From positions 434,001 to 498,000 of the forward strand of contig NZ_JAGA01000001.1 in assembly GCF_000526415.1 (NCBI RefSeq): DNA of 64,000 nucleotides, given 5' to 3'. Below the pieces are notes generated by a model. It was not told the DNA's origin. It worked only from the letters and a program-made list of their open reading frames with translations, and searched no databases. Origin of the DNA: Kallotenue papyrolyticum. GTDB lineage: Bacteria; Chloroflexota; Chloroflexia; Chloroflexales; Kallotenuaceae. Below, piece after piece: positions 23,643 through 32,405 of this stretch. Made by a program: the position numbers and the translations under genes. The number at the start of each line of letters is the position of its first letter. The stretch's first letter is position 1.

Positions 23643-24661
23643 GCTATACGATTGTGCTGTTGCCCGGCGACGGCATCGGGCCAGAGGTGATTGCTGCGGC
23701 GCAGGCCGTGCTGGAGGCGAGCGAGCTGCCGGCGCGCTACCTCAGCTACCCGATCGGCTACGCCTGCTTCCGGCGCGAGGGCACGGCGCTGCCGCCGGAA
23801 ACGCTGGCCGCGGTGCGCACCGCCGACGCCGTGCTGCTGGGCGCGGTCGGCTCACCGCTGGAGCGCGTGCCCGGCTACCGCAGCCCGGTAGTGGCGCTGC
23901 GCCGCGAGCTGGAGCTGTATGCCTGCCTGCGTCCGGTGCGCACGCCGCCGCTGCCCGGCGCACGGCCCGGCGTCGATCTGGTGGTGGTGCGCGAAAACAG
24001 CGAGGACCTCTACGTTGGCCAAGAGCAGCGCGAGGGCGATACGGCCGTGGCCCAGCGTGTGATCACGCGCGAGGCCAGCGCGCGCATCGCGCGTTGGACC
24101 GCAGCCTACGCGCAGCGCCAGGGCCGGCGGCGCATCACGCTGGTGCACAAGGCCAACGTGCTGCGCGAAACCTGCGGCCTGTTCCGCGAAGCCGCCTTGG
24201 CAGCGCTGGCCGCCACGCCCGAGCTGCAGGTGGACGAGCTGCTGGTCGATACCGCTGCCTACCAACTAGCGCGCGCGCCCGAGCGCTTCGACGTGATCCT
24301 GACGACCAATCTGTTCGGCGACATCCTGTCGGATGCCGCCAGTGCCTGGGGTGGTGGCCTGGGCCTGGCCGCCTCGGCCAATCTGGGCGAGCGCCACGCC
24401 GTCTTCGAACCGGTGCACGGCTCGGCGCCCGACATCGCCGGCCGGGGTATCGCCAACCCGCTGGCAACCTTCGGCGCGGCGACGCTGCTGCTGGAGCACC
24501 TGGGCGAGCACGCCCGCGCCGCCCGGCTGCATGCCGCCTGCCAGGCCGCCCTGCGCCAGGGAGTGTGGACGCCCGACCTGGGCGGGCAGGCCACCACCGC
24601 CGATGTGACCCGCTTTGTGATCGATCATCTCACGCAGCCCGAGCCGGCTGCGCAGCTTTGA
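23639..24661 (+). CDS. hicdh: Homoisocitrate dehydrogenase
   Basis: NAD-dependent beta-decarboxylating dehydrogenase giving 2-oxoadipate. 340 residues. LPGDGIGPEV at the N-terminus, GAVGSP, and VVRENSEDLYVGQE, the RENSED-type loop of homoisocitrate/isocitrate enzymes rather than the RELTGG of LeuB. The metal-binding segment is NLFGDILSDAAS; EPVHGSAPDIAGRGIANP ends the active site. Part of the same overlapping chain of genes; lysW follows after 12 bases. Confidence 0.93.
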   Translation: MSYTIVLLPGDGIGPEVIAAAQAVLEASELPARYLSYPIGYACFRREGTALPPETLAAVRTADAVLLGAVGSPLERVPGYRSPVVALRRELELYACLRPVRTPPLPGARPGVDLVVVRENSEDLYVGQEQREGDTAVAQRVITREASARIARWTAAYAQRQGRRRITLVHKANVLRETCGLFREAALAALAATPELQVDELLVDTAAYQLARAPERFDVILTTNLFGDILSDAASAWGGGLGLAASANLGERHAVFEPVHGSAPDIAGRGIANPLATFGAATLLLEHLGEHARAARLHAACQAALRQGVWTPDLGGQATTADVTRFVIDHLTQPEPAAQL

Positions 24662-24673
24662 GGAGGTACGGTT

Positions 24674-24847
24674 ATGGCCCGCACGGCTACCTGTCCCGAA
24701 TGTGACGCCACCCTGACGCTCAACGACGACCTGGTCGAAGGCGAGATCGTGCCTTGCCCGGATTGCGGCGTCGAGCTGGAGGTTGTTGCGGTCGAGCCGC
24801 TGGAGTTGGCACCCGCGCCGGAGATCGAAGAGGATTGGGGCGAGTAG
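24674..24847 (+). CDS. lysW: LysW amino-group carrier protein
   Basis: 57-residue carrier whose C-terminal Glu is joined to the amino group of alpha-aminoadipate, protecting it through the later steps. It begins [21 protein letters not shown] zinc ribbon is formed by CPEC and CPDC, an acidic stretch follows, and the chain ends EEDWGE, the diagnostic EDWGE tail. AGGAGG is placed before the ATG. This short gene identifies the pathway. Confidence 0.97.
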   Translation: MARTATCPECDATLTLNDDLVEGEIVPCPDCGVELEVVAVEPLELAPAPEIEEDWGE

Positions 24848-24867
24848 CGCCCGCTGGAGCACCGATC

Positions 24868-25950
24868 ATGCGCCTGGGAATTTTGTGTTCACGCGTGCGC
24901 GTGGAGGAGAAGCTGCTCTTCGCCGAGTTCGAGCGGCGCGGCGTCCCCTTCACGCGCATCGACGACGGCGAACTGGTCTTCGATCTCCAGCAGCGCGAGC
25001 TGCCTTTCGACCTGGTGCTGGAGCGCTCGATCTCGTTCGGCCGTTCGCTCTACACGCTGCAGGTGCTGGAACGCCGCGGCGTGCGCTGCATCAACCGTGC
25101 GGCGGTGGTCGAAACCTGCGGCGACAAGCTGCGCACCACCGAGGCACTGCTGGCAGCGGGCGTGCCCACGCCGCGCACCCTGCTGGCCTTCACGCCCGCG
25201 GCGGCGCTGGAGGCCATCGAGCAGCTCGGCTATCCGGTCGTACTCAAGCCGGTGATCGGCTCGTGGGGCCGCATGGTTTCGCGCATCAACGACCGCGACG
25301 CCGCCGAAGCGCTGCTGGAGCACCTGGATGTGCTCGGCACTTGGCAGCAACACGTCTATTACATTCAGGAACACATCGCCAAGCCGGGCCGCGATATTCG
25401 CGCCTTTGTGGTCGGCGACGAGCCGATTTGCGCGATCTACCGCAGCAGCGAGCACTGGATCACCAACACGGCGCGCGGCGGTCGCGCCAGCAACTGCCCG
25501 GTCGAGGGCGCGGTCGGCGAGCTGGCCCTGCGCGCCGCCCAGGCGGTCGGCGGCGGTGTGCTGGCGATCGATCTGCTGGAAACGCCGGATGGCCGCCTGC
25601 TGGTCAACGAGGTCAACCATACCATGGAGTTTCGCAACTCGATCGACACCACCGGCGTGAACATTCCGGCGCGCATCGTGGACTATGTCCTGCGCGAGGC
25701 GCGCGACGCGGAGGCGCCCGCCTGGGACGGAACAGGCGACGGGGCGTCAGAGCGCGGGGCATGGGTGGCGCGCGCGGCAGCCACGGCTGCCGATCGGCAT
25801 GATCGTGCGTCGCACGAGCGGAATGGGCATGCGGCTGCGCGGCAGCATGGCTCTGCGCCCTCCAACGCCTATGAGGTTCCTGCCCCCGATCTGCCGCTCT
25901 GCCGCTCTGCCGCTCTGCCGGTCGCATCGGGCAGCGAGGTTGAGCCATGA
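24868..25950 (+). CDS. lysX: Alpha-aminoadipate--LysW ligase with unusual C-terminal tail
   Basis: ATP-grasp ligase joining alpha-aminoadipate to LysW. The recognisable enzyme (about 1-280) starts [17 protein letters not shown] and contains [39 protein letters not shown] and [12 protein letters not shown]. It is followed by about 80 extra residues (281-360), low-complexity, charged then Ala/Pro/Leu-rich, encoded partly by an 8-bp tandem repeat (25891-25920). LysX proteins normally end soon after the [10 protein letters not shown] helix, so the tail may come from a frameshift through former spacer DNA. The stop overlaps the lysY start by four bases. Confidence 0.92.
   Translation: MRLGILCSRVRVEEKLLFAEFERRGVPFTRIDDGELVFDLQQRELPFDLVLERSISFGRSLYTLQVLERRGVRCINRAAVVETCGDKLRTTEALLAAGVPTPRTLLAFTPAAALEAIEQLGYPVVLKPVIGSWGRMVSRINDRDAAEALLEHLDVLGTWQQHVYYIQEHIAKPGRDIRAFVVGDEPICAIYRSSEHWITNTARGGRASNCPVEGAVGELALRAAQAVGGGVLAIDLLETPDGRLLVNEVNHTMEFRNSIDTTGVNIPARIVDYVLREARDAEAPAWDGTGDGASERGAWVARAAATAADRHDRASHERNGHAAARQHGSAPSNAYEVPAPDLPLCRSAALPVASGSEVEP
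25891..25920 (+). repeat. 8-bp tandem repeat near the lysX 3' end
   Basis: CTGCCGCT repeated 3.75 times. The unit length is not a multiple of three, so slippage here would change the frame of the last 10-20 codons of lysX and its overlap with lysY. Confidence 0.85.
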
Positions 25951-26978
25951 TCCGCGTGGCGATCGCCGGTGCGTCGGGCTATGTCGGCGGCGAGCTGCTG
26001 CGCCTGCTGCTGCGCCATCCCGCCGTGCAGGTGACGCAGGCCACCTCGGAACGGCACGCCGGTCAATTCGTGCACGCGACGCATCCCAATCTGCGCGGGC
26101 ATACCACACTGCGGTACGTGCCGCTGGCAGCGCTGGAACCGTGCGATGTGCTGATCCTGGCGCTGCCGCACGGTCGCGCCGCGCAGGAGATCGAGCGCTA
26201 CGCCCAACTCGCGCCGCGCATCATCGATTGTTCGGCTGATTTTCGGCTGCGCGATGCGGCGCTCTACCGGCGCTGGTACGGCGCGGAGCATCCCAATCCG
26301 GCCTGGCTAGAGCGCTTCGTGTACGGCCTGCCCGAGCTCAACCGCGCGGCGATCCGCGGCGCGCGCTACGTCTCCGGCGTAGGCTGTAACGCCACCGCGG
26401 TCAACCTGGCGCTGCTGCCGCTGGCGCGCGCCGGCCTGATCGACACCGGCCGCCCGATCATCGCCGAGGTCAAGGTCGGCTCGTCCGAGGGCGGTAACCA
26501 GCCGAGCGAGGCCAGCCACCACCCCGAACGATCACATGTGGTGCGCTCCTACGCGCCGGTTGGCCACCGCCACACCGCCGAGGTCGCGCAGGCGCTGGGG
26601 CTGGAGGTGCACCTGTCGATCACTGCGGTGGAACTGGTGCGTGGCGCACTGGCGACCTGCCACGTCTGGCTGCGCGAGCCGCTGAGCGAGCGCGAGCTGT
26701 GGCGCGCCTACCGCGCAGCCTACAGCGACGAGCCGTTTGTGCGCATCGTGCACGAGCGCAGTGGCATCTATCGCCATCCGGAGCCTAAGCTGCTGGCCGG
26801 CAGCAACTACGCCGATGTCGGCTGGGCGCTGGACGAGGGCAGCGGGCGGGTGGTGGCGCTGGCCGCGCTCGACAACCTACAGAAGGGCGCCGCCGGCAGC
26901 GCCGTACAATGTCTGAACCTGATGCACGATCTGCCGGAAACACTGGGATTGGAGTTTATCGGGCTGCATCCGGTGTGA
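25947..26978 (+). CDS. lysY: LysW-aminoadipyl phosphate reductase (ArgC family)
   Basis: NADPH-dependent reduction of LysW-gamma-aminoadipyl phosphate to the semialdehyde. 343 residues. N-terminal Rossmann [14 protein letters not shown]; the active-site Cys is in [39 protein letters not shown] and [12 protein letters not shown] follow. The ArgC and LysY families are close; the LysW cluster decides the call, though the enzyme may also serve arginine synthesis. Confidence 0.92.
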   Translation: MIRVAIAGASGYVGGELLRLLLRHPAVQVTQATSERHAGQFVHATHPNLRGHTTLRYVPLAALEPCDVLILALPHGRAAQEIERYAQLAPRIIDCSADFRLRDAALYRRWYGAEHPNPAWLERFVYGLPELNRAAIRGARYVSGVGCNATAVNLALLPLARAGLIDTGRPIIAEVKVGSSEGGNQPSEASHHPERSHVVRSYAPVGHRHTAEVAQALGLEVHLSITAVELVRGALATCHVWLREPLSERELWRAYRAAYSDEPFVRIVHERSGIYRHPEPKLLAGSNYADVGWALDEGSGRVVALAALDNLQKGAAGSAVQCLNLMHDLPETLGLEFIGLHPV

Positions 26979-27006
26979 GCAGCCGCAGACGGGGAGGAAC
27001 AGCACC

Positions 27007-27843
27007 GTGCTGGTGATCAAGATCGGCGGCGCCGCGGGGGTGGACCACGCCGCGCTGTGCCGCGACATCGCCGAACTGTGCAACGCGGGCGAGGCGCTGG
27101 TGGTGGTGCACGGTGGCTCGGCCGAGACCGACGCGCTGGCGACGCAGGTGGGACATCCGCCGCGCACGATCACCACGCCCTCAGGCCACGTCAGCCGCTA
27201 CACCGACCGCCGCACACTGGAGATCTTCGCCATGGCCACGGCGCGCGTCAATCGGCTGCTGGTCGAGCAGCTCCAGGCGCAGGGCATCAACGCGCTGGGC
27301 TTGTCAGGGATCGATGGCCGGCTGCTCGAGGCGCGGCGCAAGGAGGCGATCCGCAGCCTCGAAGATGGACGCGTGCGCCTGATCCGCGACGATTGGACCG
27401 GCAGCATCGAACGGGTCAACGCCACGCTACTGCGTGCGCTACTGGCGGCGGGCTACCTGCCGGTGATCGCGCCGTTGGCGATCAGTACACGCGGCGAGAT
27501 GCTCAACGTTGACGGCGACCGTGTCGCGGCGGCGATCGCGGGCGCGCTGGCCGCCGAGCGGCTGTTGTTGTTGAGCAACGTGCCCGGCCTGCTGCGCGAC
27601 CCGGCGGATGAGCGCTCGCTGGTAGCGCAGCTCGCCGCACATGATCTGGAGCGAGCGCTGGACTGGGCCCAGGGACGCATGAAGAAGAAGCTGCTGGGTG
27701 CGCGCGAAGCGCTGGCTGCCGGCGTCGCGACGGTGATCATCGGCGATGGACGGCGCGCGCAGCCGATCCGCGCCGCGCTGGAGGGCGCCGGGACGCATAT
27801 TCAGGCAACGCACGCCGTGCCGGCAGGAGGCAGCGCGGCATGA
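27007..27843 (+). CDS. lysZ: LysW-aminoadipate kinase (ArgB family)
   Basis: Phosphorylates the side-chain carboxylate of LysW-bound aminoadipate. 278 residues, amino-acid kinase fold: starts VLVIKIGGAAGVDH, with VVVHGGSAETDALA, GLSGIDGRLL and NVDGDRVAAAIAGAL. The GTG start at 27007 is supported by GGGGAGG eight bases upstream. It overlaps lysJ by four bases. Confidence 0.92.
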   Translation: MLVIKIGGAAGVDHAALCRDIAELCNAGEALVVVHGGSAETDALATQVGHPPRTITTPSGHVSRYTDRRTLEIFAMATARVNRLLVEQLQAQGINALGLSGIDGRLLEARRKEAIRSLEDGRVRLIRDDWTGSIERVNATLLRALLAAGYLPVIAPLAISTRGEMLNVDGDRVAAAIAGALAAERLLLLSNVPGLLRDPADERSLVAQLAAHDLERALDWAQGRMKKKLLGAREALAAGVATVIIGDGRRAQPIRAALEGAGTHIQATHAVPAGGSAA

Positions 27844-29015
27844 ACACGCTCCCGCTCGGCGACGAGCTCCAGGCGCTGGAAGGGCGCTACAGCGTCGGCG
27901 TGTATGCCAAACGGCCGCTGACGATCGTGCGCGGCGCGGGCGCGACGCTGTGGGACGATCGGGGCCGCGCCTACATCGACTGCGCAGCGGGGCAGGGCGT
28001 GGCCAATCTGGGTCACTGCCATCCACGTGTGGTCGCCGCTATTCAGGAGCAGGCCGCGCGGCTGATCACCTGCCAGGAAGCGTTCCACAACGATCAGCGC
28101 GCGCGGCTGTTGAGCGAACTGGCGGCGCTGCTGCCGGCGGGCCTGGAGCGCTTCTTCCTGTGCAACAGCGGTGCGGAAGCGGTCGAAGCCGGGCTCAAGT
28201 TCGCGCGCGCCAGCACCGGCCGCAGCGGCATCGTCGCAGCGATGCGCGGCTTCCACGGACGCACCTTTGGCGCGTTGAGCGCCACCTGGGAGGCGCACTA
28301 CCGCGAGCCGTTCCAGCCGCTGCTGCCCGACGTGCGGCACGTGCCCTATAACAACCTGGAGGCGCTCGAGGCTGCCGTTGATCACACCACGGCGGCCGTC
28401 GTGCTGGAGGTGGTGCAGGGCGAGGGCGGCGTGCGCCCCGCGCAGGGCGCGTTCCTGGTGGGCGCGCAACGCCTCTGCCGCGAGCGCGGCGCGCTGCTGA
28501 TCATCGACGAGGTGCAGACCGGCTGCGGGCGTACCGGGCGCCTGTGGGCCATCGAGCACCATGGCCTAGAACCGGATATCCTGCTGTTGGGCAAGGCTAT
28601 CGCCGGCGGCGTGCCGATGGGCATTGCCGCCTGTGGCCCGCGCGTGCAGGGGCTGCAACCCGGTCATCACGGCTCGACCTTCGGCGGCAACCCGCTGGCC
28701 TGTGCCGCGGCGCGCGCCACGCTGCAGGTGCTGCGCGATGAGCGGCTGGCCGAGCAGGCCGCCGCCAAGGGCGCCTGGCTGCTGGAGCAGCTCCAGACCC
28801 TGCCGTCGCGGCGCATCCGCGAGGTGCGCGGCCTGGGCCTGATGGTCGGCATCGAACTGCGCGAGCGGGCGCAGCCCTTTCTGGCGGCCCTGCAGGAGCG
28901 CGGCGTGATCGCGCTGCCCGCCGGCCCGACGGTGATTCGGCTCTTGCCGCCGCTGGTGATCAGCCGCGAACAATTGGCGCTGGTCGTGGCCGCGCTGCGC
29001 GAGGTGCTGGCATGA
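27840..29015 (+). CDS. lysJ: LysW-lysine aminotransferase (class III, ArgD family)
   Basis: PLP enzyme that aminates LysW-aminoadipate semialdehyde to LysW-lysine. 391 residues. [44 protein letters not shown] and the PLP-lysine segment [13 protein letters not shown]. It overlaps both lysZ and lysK by four bases. May also act on acetylornithine-type substrates. Confidence 0.93.
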   Translation: MNTLPLGDELQALEGRYSVGVYAKRPLTIVRGAGATLWDDRGRAYIDCAAGQGVANLGHCHPRVVAAIQEQAARLITCQEAFHNDQRARLLSELAALLPAGLERFFLCNSGAEAVEAGLKFARASTGRSGIVAAMRGFHGRTFGALSATWEAHYREPFQPLLPDVRHVPYNNLEALEAAVDHTTAAVVLEVVQGEGGVRPAQGAFLVGAQRLCRERGALLIIDEVQTGCGRTGRLWAIEHHGLEPDILLLGKAIAGGVPMGIAACGPRVQGLQPGHHGSTFGGNPLACAAARATLQVLRDERLAEQAAAKGAWLLEQLQTLPSRRIREVRGLGLMVGIELRERAQPFLAALQERGVIALPAGPTVIRLLPPLVISREQLALVVAALREVLA

Positions 29016-30082
29016 GCACAGCCACCGACAACGCCGAGATCGCGCTGCTGGACGGGCTGCTGCGCATCCCCAGCCCGTCCGGCCAGGAACAGGCCGCCGT
29101 GCAGTGGCTGGTCGAGCAGATGGCCGCGCACGGTCTGGAGGCCTGGATCGACGAAGCCGGCAACGCGGTCGGCGCGCTGGGCACGGGTCGTCCCGAAACG
29201 GTGCTGCTGGGCCATATCGATACCGTGCCGGGCATGATCCCCGTGCGCCGCGAGGCCGACCGTCTCTACGGACGTGGTGCGGTAGATGCCAAAGGCCCGT
29301 TGGCTGCCTTTGTCTGCGCCATGGCGCGGCTGCGGGCTGCCGGCGGGTTGCCGGGCCGCATTGTGGTGATCGGCTGCGTCGAGGAGGAAGCGCCCTCGTC
29401 ACGCGGCGCACACCATGCCGCGCAGTGCTACCGTCCCGACTTCTGCATTGTGGGCGAGCCCAGCCGCTGGGACCGCGTGACGCTGGGCTACAAGGGCACC
29501 CTGCGCGTGCGGGCCAGGCTGCGGCAGCCCTGCGCGCACTCAGCCCACGCGCGGCGTACCGCCACCGAAGGCATCGTCGAGCTGTGGCGCAGGCTGCAGG
29601 AGCACGCCGCGCAGCACAACGCCGGACGCGCGCGCGCCTTTGATCAGCTCCAGCCCACGCTGCTGGGCATCCACAGCCAGAGCGACGGCCTGCACGAGGA
29701 GGCAACGGCGGAGATCAATCTGCGTCTGCCCCCCGATCTGTCGCCGGAAGCGGTGGCCGCCAGGCTGGCGCAGTTCGATCCAGCGATCCGCATCGAGGTG
29801 CTGGGCGCGACGCCGGCCTTTCAAGCGCCGCGCGGCAACCCGGTCGCCCACGCGCTGACGCAGGCGATCCGCCGCCAGGGCGCGCAACCGGCGCTGGTGC
29901 TCAAAACCGGCACCGCTGACATGAACATCGTCGGGCCGGCCTGGGGCTGTCCCACGGTGGCCTACGGCCCCGGCGACGCAGCGCTGGACCATACCCCCGA
30001 CGAACACATCGAGCTGGCCGACTACCGGAGCGCGATCGCGGTGCTGGCGCGGGCCCTGACCGATCTGCAGCACCGCGCCTGA
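29012..30082 (+). CDS. lysK: LysW-lysine hydrolase (M20 family)
   Basis: Releases lysine from LysW in the last step. 356 residues; M20 metallopeptidase with metal ligands in GHIDTVPG and [12 protein letters not shown], the catalytic pair [11 protein letters not shown], and a dimerisation domain in the middle. It is the last gene of the cluster; 25 bases separate its stop from the convergent receiver gene. No lysN (aminoadipate aminotransferase) is present, so that reaction must come from elsewhere in the genome. Confidence 0.93.
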   Translation: MSTATDNAEIALLDGLLRIPSPSGQEQAAVQWLVEQMAAHGLEAWIDEAGNAVGALGTGRPETVLLGHIDTVPGMIPVRREADRLYGRGAVDAKGPLAAFVCAMARLRAAGGLPGRIVVIGCVEEEAPSSRGAHHAAQCYRPDFCIVGEPSRWDRVTLGYKGTLRVRARLRQPCAHSAHARRTATEGIVELWRRLQEHAAQHNAGRARAFDQLQPTLLGIHSQSDGLHEEATAEINLRLPPDLSPEAVAARLAQFDPAIRIEVLGATPAFQAPRGNPVAHALTQAIRRQGAQPALVLKTGTADMNIVGPAWGCPTVAYGPGDAALDHTPDEHIELADYRSAIAVLARALTDLQHRA

Positions 30083-30107
30083 GCAACTCCCTGCCGGCGG
30101 AGGGCGC

Positions 30108-30485
30108 CTAGGACACCGCTTCATGCGACGGCTCGCCGCCGAGCACCGCCTGCAGCCGGCGCCGCAGCTCCGCCGGCGGCAACTGCTTGTCGATCCACCC
30201 GTGGACGTGCGGCCAGTCACGGTAGCGCAGCACCGCAGAGAGCAGGATGAGCTGCACAGACGGATACGCCGTCCGTACCAACTCGATCATGCGCCGCGCC
30301 ACCTGAGGATAGCGCGCCGGATCGATGATGATCAACTCGGCCGGACGGCGGCGCAGCAGCAGCCAGGCGCGTACCGGATCGGGCACGATCTGGCACTGCG
30401 CCTCGGGCGCCACCTGGCGCAGGATCGCCTTGGTGATCTGCGCCGCGCCGGCATCGCTATCGACGACGATGATGCTGGTTGGCAT
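30108..30485 (-). CDS. Stand-alone receiver-like domain protein
   Basis: 125 residues covering one CheY-like fold: MPTSIIVVDSDAGAAQ supplies the acidic pocket, IIIDPARYP the possible phospho-Asp, LILLSAV the Thr/Ser position and HGWIDKQL the Lys. The motifs are recognisable but degenerate, so phosphorylation is uncertain. No output domain. It is about 135 bases downstream of the CBS gene on the same strand, with a large hairpin between. Confidence 0.65.
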   Translation of the reverse strand: MPTSIIVVDSDAGAAQITKAILRQVAPEAQCQIVPDPVRAWLLLRRRPAELIIIDPARYPQVARRMIELVRTAYPSVQLILLSAVLRYRDWPHVHGWIDKQLPPAELRRRLQAVLGGEPSHEAVS

Positions 30486-30510
30486 CGCTCTTCACTTCCT
30501 GTCCGACACA

Positions 30511-30549
30511 ATGGCGGCAACCCGAGGAGACTCCTCAGGTCGCCGCCAT
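30511..30549. other. Long imperfect hairpin between the CBS and receiver genes
   Basis: ATGGCGGCAACCCGAGGAG can pair with CTCCTCAGGTCGCCGCCAT, 17 of 19 positions matching, with almost no loop. No T-run follows on either strand. It could be a terminator-like or processing structure, or the binding site of a dimeric protein. Confidence 0.5.
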
Positions 30550-30619
30550 ACGGAGGAGGCTACTGGCTCCACCACCGCTGGCACCAATGCAGCCGTTGAC
30601 CAACCACGCCATAGCGTGC

Positions 30620-31078
30620 TCAGGCTGCGATCGACAGCGCGGTCGTGGCCGGTGGTGCTAGTGGCAGCGTCCCGGCCACGACCGCTTGCAGAATATCGCT
30701 CTCGCTGATCATGCCGACCATGCGTCTGCCGTCCATCACCGGCAGGCCGCTGATCTTGTGATGCACCATCAGCCGGGCGGCTTCCACCACCGGTGCGTCC
30801 GCTGCGATGGTGATCACCGCCGTGCGCATGATCTCGGCGGCAGTAACCCTGGACAGCAGATAGCTCAGCTCATACACGCTGAGCGTGGTAGCATCCGACG
30901 GAAAGGCGTTGCGGATATCACCGCGCGTGACGATACCGACCAGGCGATCGCCATCCACAATCGGTACGCGCCGGATGTGGTGTTCGTGTAGAATCTGATT
31001 GAGCTGTGGCAGCGTCGTGCGCGGTGTCGCCGTGATCACCGGATGACGCATCAGATCGCGAACCAGCAGGACGGTCAT
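30620..31078 (-). CDS. CBS-domain pair protein
   Basis: 152 residues made of two CBS motifs: LVRDLMRHPVITATPRTTL...RVPIVDGDRLVGIVTRGDI and IMRTAVITIAADAPVVEAA...GLPVMDGRRMVGMISESDI. Such Bateman modules bind adenine nucleotides and act as energy or second-messenger sensors; no catalytic domain is attached. It starts 31 bases after the stop of the multicopper oxidase gene on the same strand, so the two may be cotranscribed. Confidence 0.88.
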   Translation of the reverse strand: MTVLLVRDLMRHPVITATPRTTLPQLNQILHEHHIRRVPIVDGDRLVGIVTRGDIRNAFPSDATTLSVYELSYLLSRVTAAEIMRTAVITIAADAPVVEAARLMVHHKISGLPVMDGRRMVGMISESDILQAVVAGTLPLAPPATTALSIAA

Positions 31079-31109
31079 GGGTGGGCTCCTTTCCCGGCCG
31101 ACTCCGCGC

Positions 31110-32225
31110 TCAGGCCTCCACGATCAACGCGGTGACCATGCCGAACATGCCGTGATCGCTTTCGGCGTGCGACAGGATGTGGCAGTGGAAGGCCCAGACG
31201 CCCACCTCGCTACACTCAACGATCACGTCCCAGCGCTCGCCGGGCGCGACGTTGACCGTGTCGCACATGTAGGGCTGCGGCAGCGGCCAGCCATCGCGTG
31301 CGATCACCAGTTGTGGCAGGCCGTGCAGGTGCATAGGGTGGATCAGCAGCCCTTCGTTCATGTAGCGCAGCCGCACCTTCTGCCCCAGCTTGGCCTTGAT
31401 CGGTTGCGTGGCCGGAAAGCCCTTGCCGTTGAGCGTGAAGCCACCGGTCTGATCGTTCAGAATCATGACGTAATCGATATCAACCTGCGGCTCCTTGGAG
31501 CGATCCTTGGGCTCGACGATAAATGCGCCCAACAAGCCCTTGCCTACCTGCTTGGTTGAGTTGTGGTGCGAGTGGTACATGTGCGAGCCGCTGTTTTTGA
31601 CCGTAAACTCATAGGTATAGGTTTCGCCCGGGCGGATCGGCGGTTGGGTGATAAACGGCACACCGTCCTGATCGTTGGGGACGATCAGGCCGTGCCAGTG
31701 CACCGCCGTGCTTTCGGGCAGTTCGTTTTTGACGATCACACGCACGCGATCGCCTTCGGTGACGCGGATCTCCGGCCCCGGCATGGTGCCGTTGTAGGTC
31801 CAGGCCTCGACGAAGGTTCCCGGCGTCACCTCCCACTGCACCACCTTGCAGGTCAGCTCGAAGACCTTGACGCCGTTGTCGAGGCGATACTGGAGCGGCT
31901 GTCCACCCAGCCCTTGTGTCTTGGCCGGAAAGGCTTTGACGCCCTCCTCATGCATGCGATCCATGGCCTGCCAGTCGCCGGCTGCCGCTGAAGGCGCCGG
32001 GCTGGCCGTGGCATGGGCGTAAGTAGCGGCAGAGGGCGACGCCTGACCGGTAACACTTCCCGCCGCCACAGGCACGGAGTTGCCGCAGGCAGAGAGCAGC
32101 GCGCCCGCCGCTGGCAGCGACAGGCCCGCGCTCAGCACCTTGAGCACATCGCGGCGACTGGTGATGCGGCGGCGCAGCGAGCGGTCGTCTGTGGCCTGCA
32201 GCTGCTCCTGATATTCAACGGTCAT
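31110..32225 (-). CDS. Two-domain multicopper oxidase, Tat-exported lipoprotein
   Basis: 371-residue extracytoplasmic copper oxidase. A Tat motif SRRDVLK (23-29) is followed by a hydrophobic stretch and a lipobox LLSAC (Cys47), then an Ala/Ser/Pro linker. Cupredoxin 1 has HWHG and HMYHSHHN, where Ser replaces the type 1 Cys. Cupredoxin 2 has HPMHLHG and HCHILSHAESDHGM with the type 1 Cys, His and Met. Type 1 copper only in the second domain is the two-domain (laccase-like) pattern, not that of copper nitrite reductase. GAGGAGG precedes ATG 32225. Substrate unknown (metal ions or phenolics are possible). Confidence 0.88.
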   Translation of the reverse strand: MTVEYQEQLQATDDRSLRRRITSRRDVLKVLSAGLSLPAAGALLSACGNSVPVAAGSVTGQASPSAATYAHATASPAPSAAAGDWQAMDRMHEEGVKAFPAKTQGLGGQPLQYRLDNGVKVFELTCKVVQWEVTPGTFVEAWTYNGTMPGPEIRVTEGDRVRVIVKNELPESTAVHWHGLIVPNDQDGVPFITQPPIRPGETYTYEFTVKNSGSHMYHSHHNSTKQVGKGLLGAFIVEPKDRSKEPQVDIDYVMILNDQTGGFTLNGKGFPATQPIKAKLGQKVRLRYMNEGLLIHPMHLHGLPQLVIARDGWPLPQPYMCDTVNVAPGERWDVIVECSEVGVWAFHCHILSHAESDHGMFGMVTALIVEA

Positions 32226-32354
32226 GGGAATTCCTCCTCAACACTACGTGCATCGTTGCTGTACGCTAGTGTAGCCGGCGCCACCGCGTCTACCGTAACC
32301 CTTCATCAACCGAAGGTTATGCAGCAACAACTAAAGCGCGTCCGGGAGATCTGG

Positions 32355-32360
32355 TACAAT
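32355..32360 (+). promoter_or_regulatory. Candidate -10 box of the histidine kinase gene
   Basis: TACAAT, the hexamer recurring ahead of many genes here, 46 bases before the GTG at 32406. No good -35 is visible. An imperfect inverted repeat TAACCCTTC/GAAGGTTA (about 32296-32319) lies upstream. Confidence 0.4.
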
Positions 32361-32405
32361 CGAACTGGCCGCAGCGTGGAGGGAACGCGGGACGGGAGGC
32401 TGAGC

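Noticed and set aside
30083-30107. Terminator at the end of the lysine operon
   Set aside because: Only CTCC/GGAG pairing across a GC-rich loop is visible in 25 bases; not convincing.
31110-32225. Copper nitrite reductase
   Set aside because: NirK has type 1 copper in the first domain; here the Cys ligand is only in the second.
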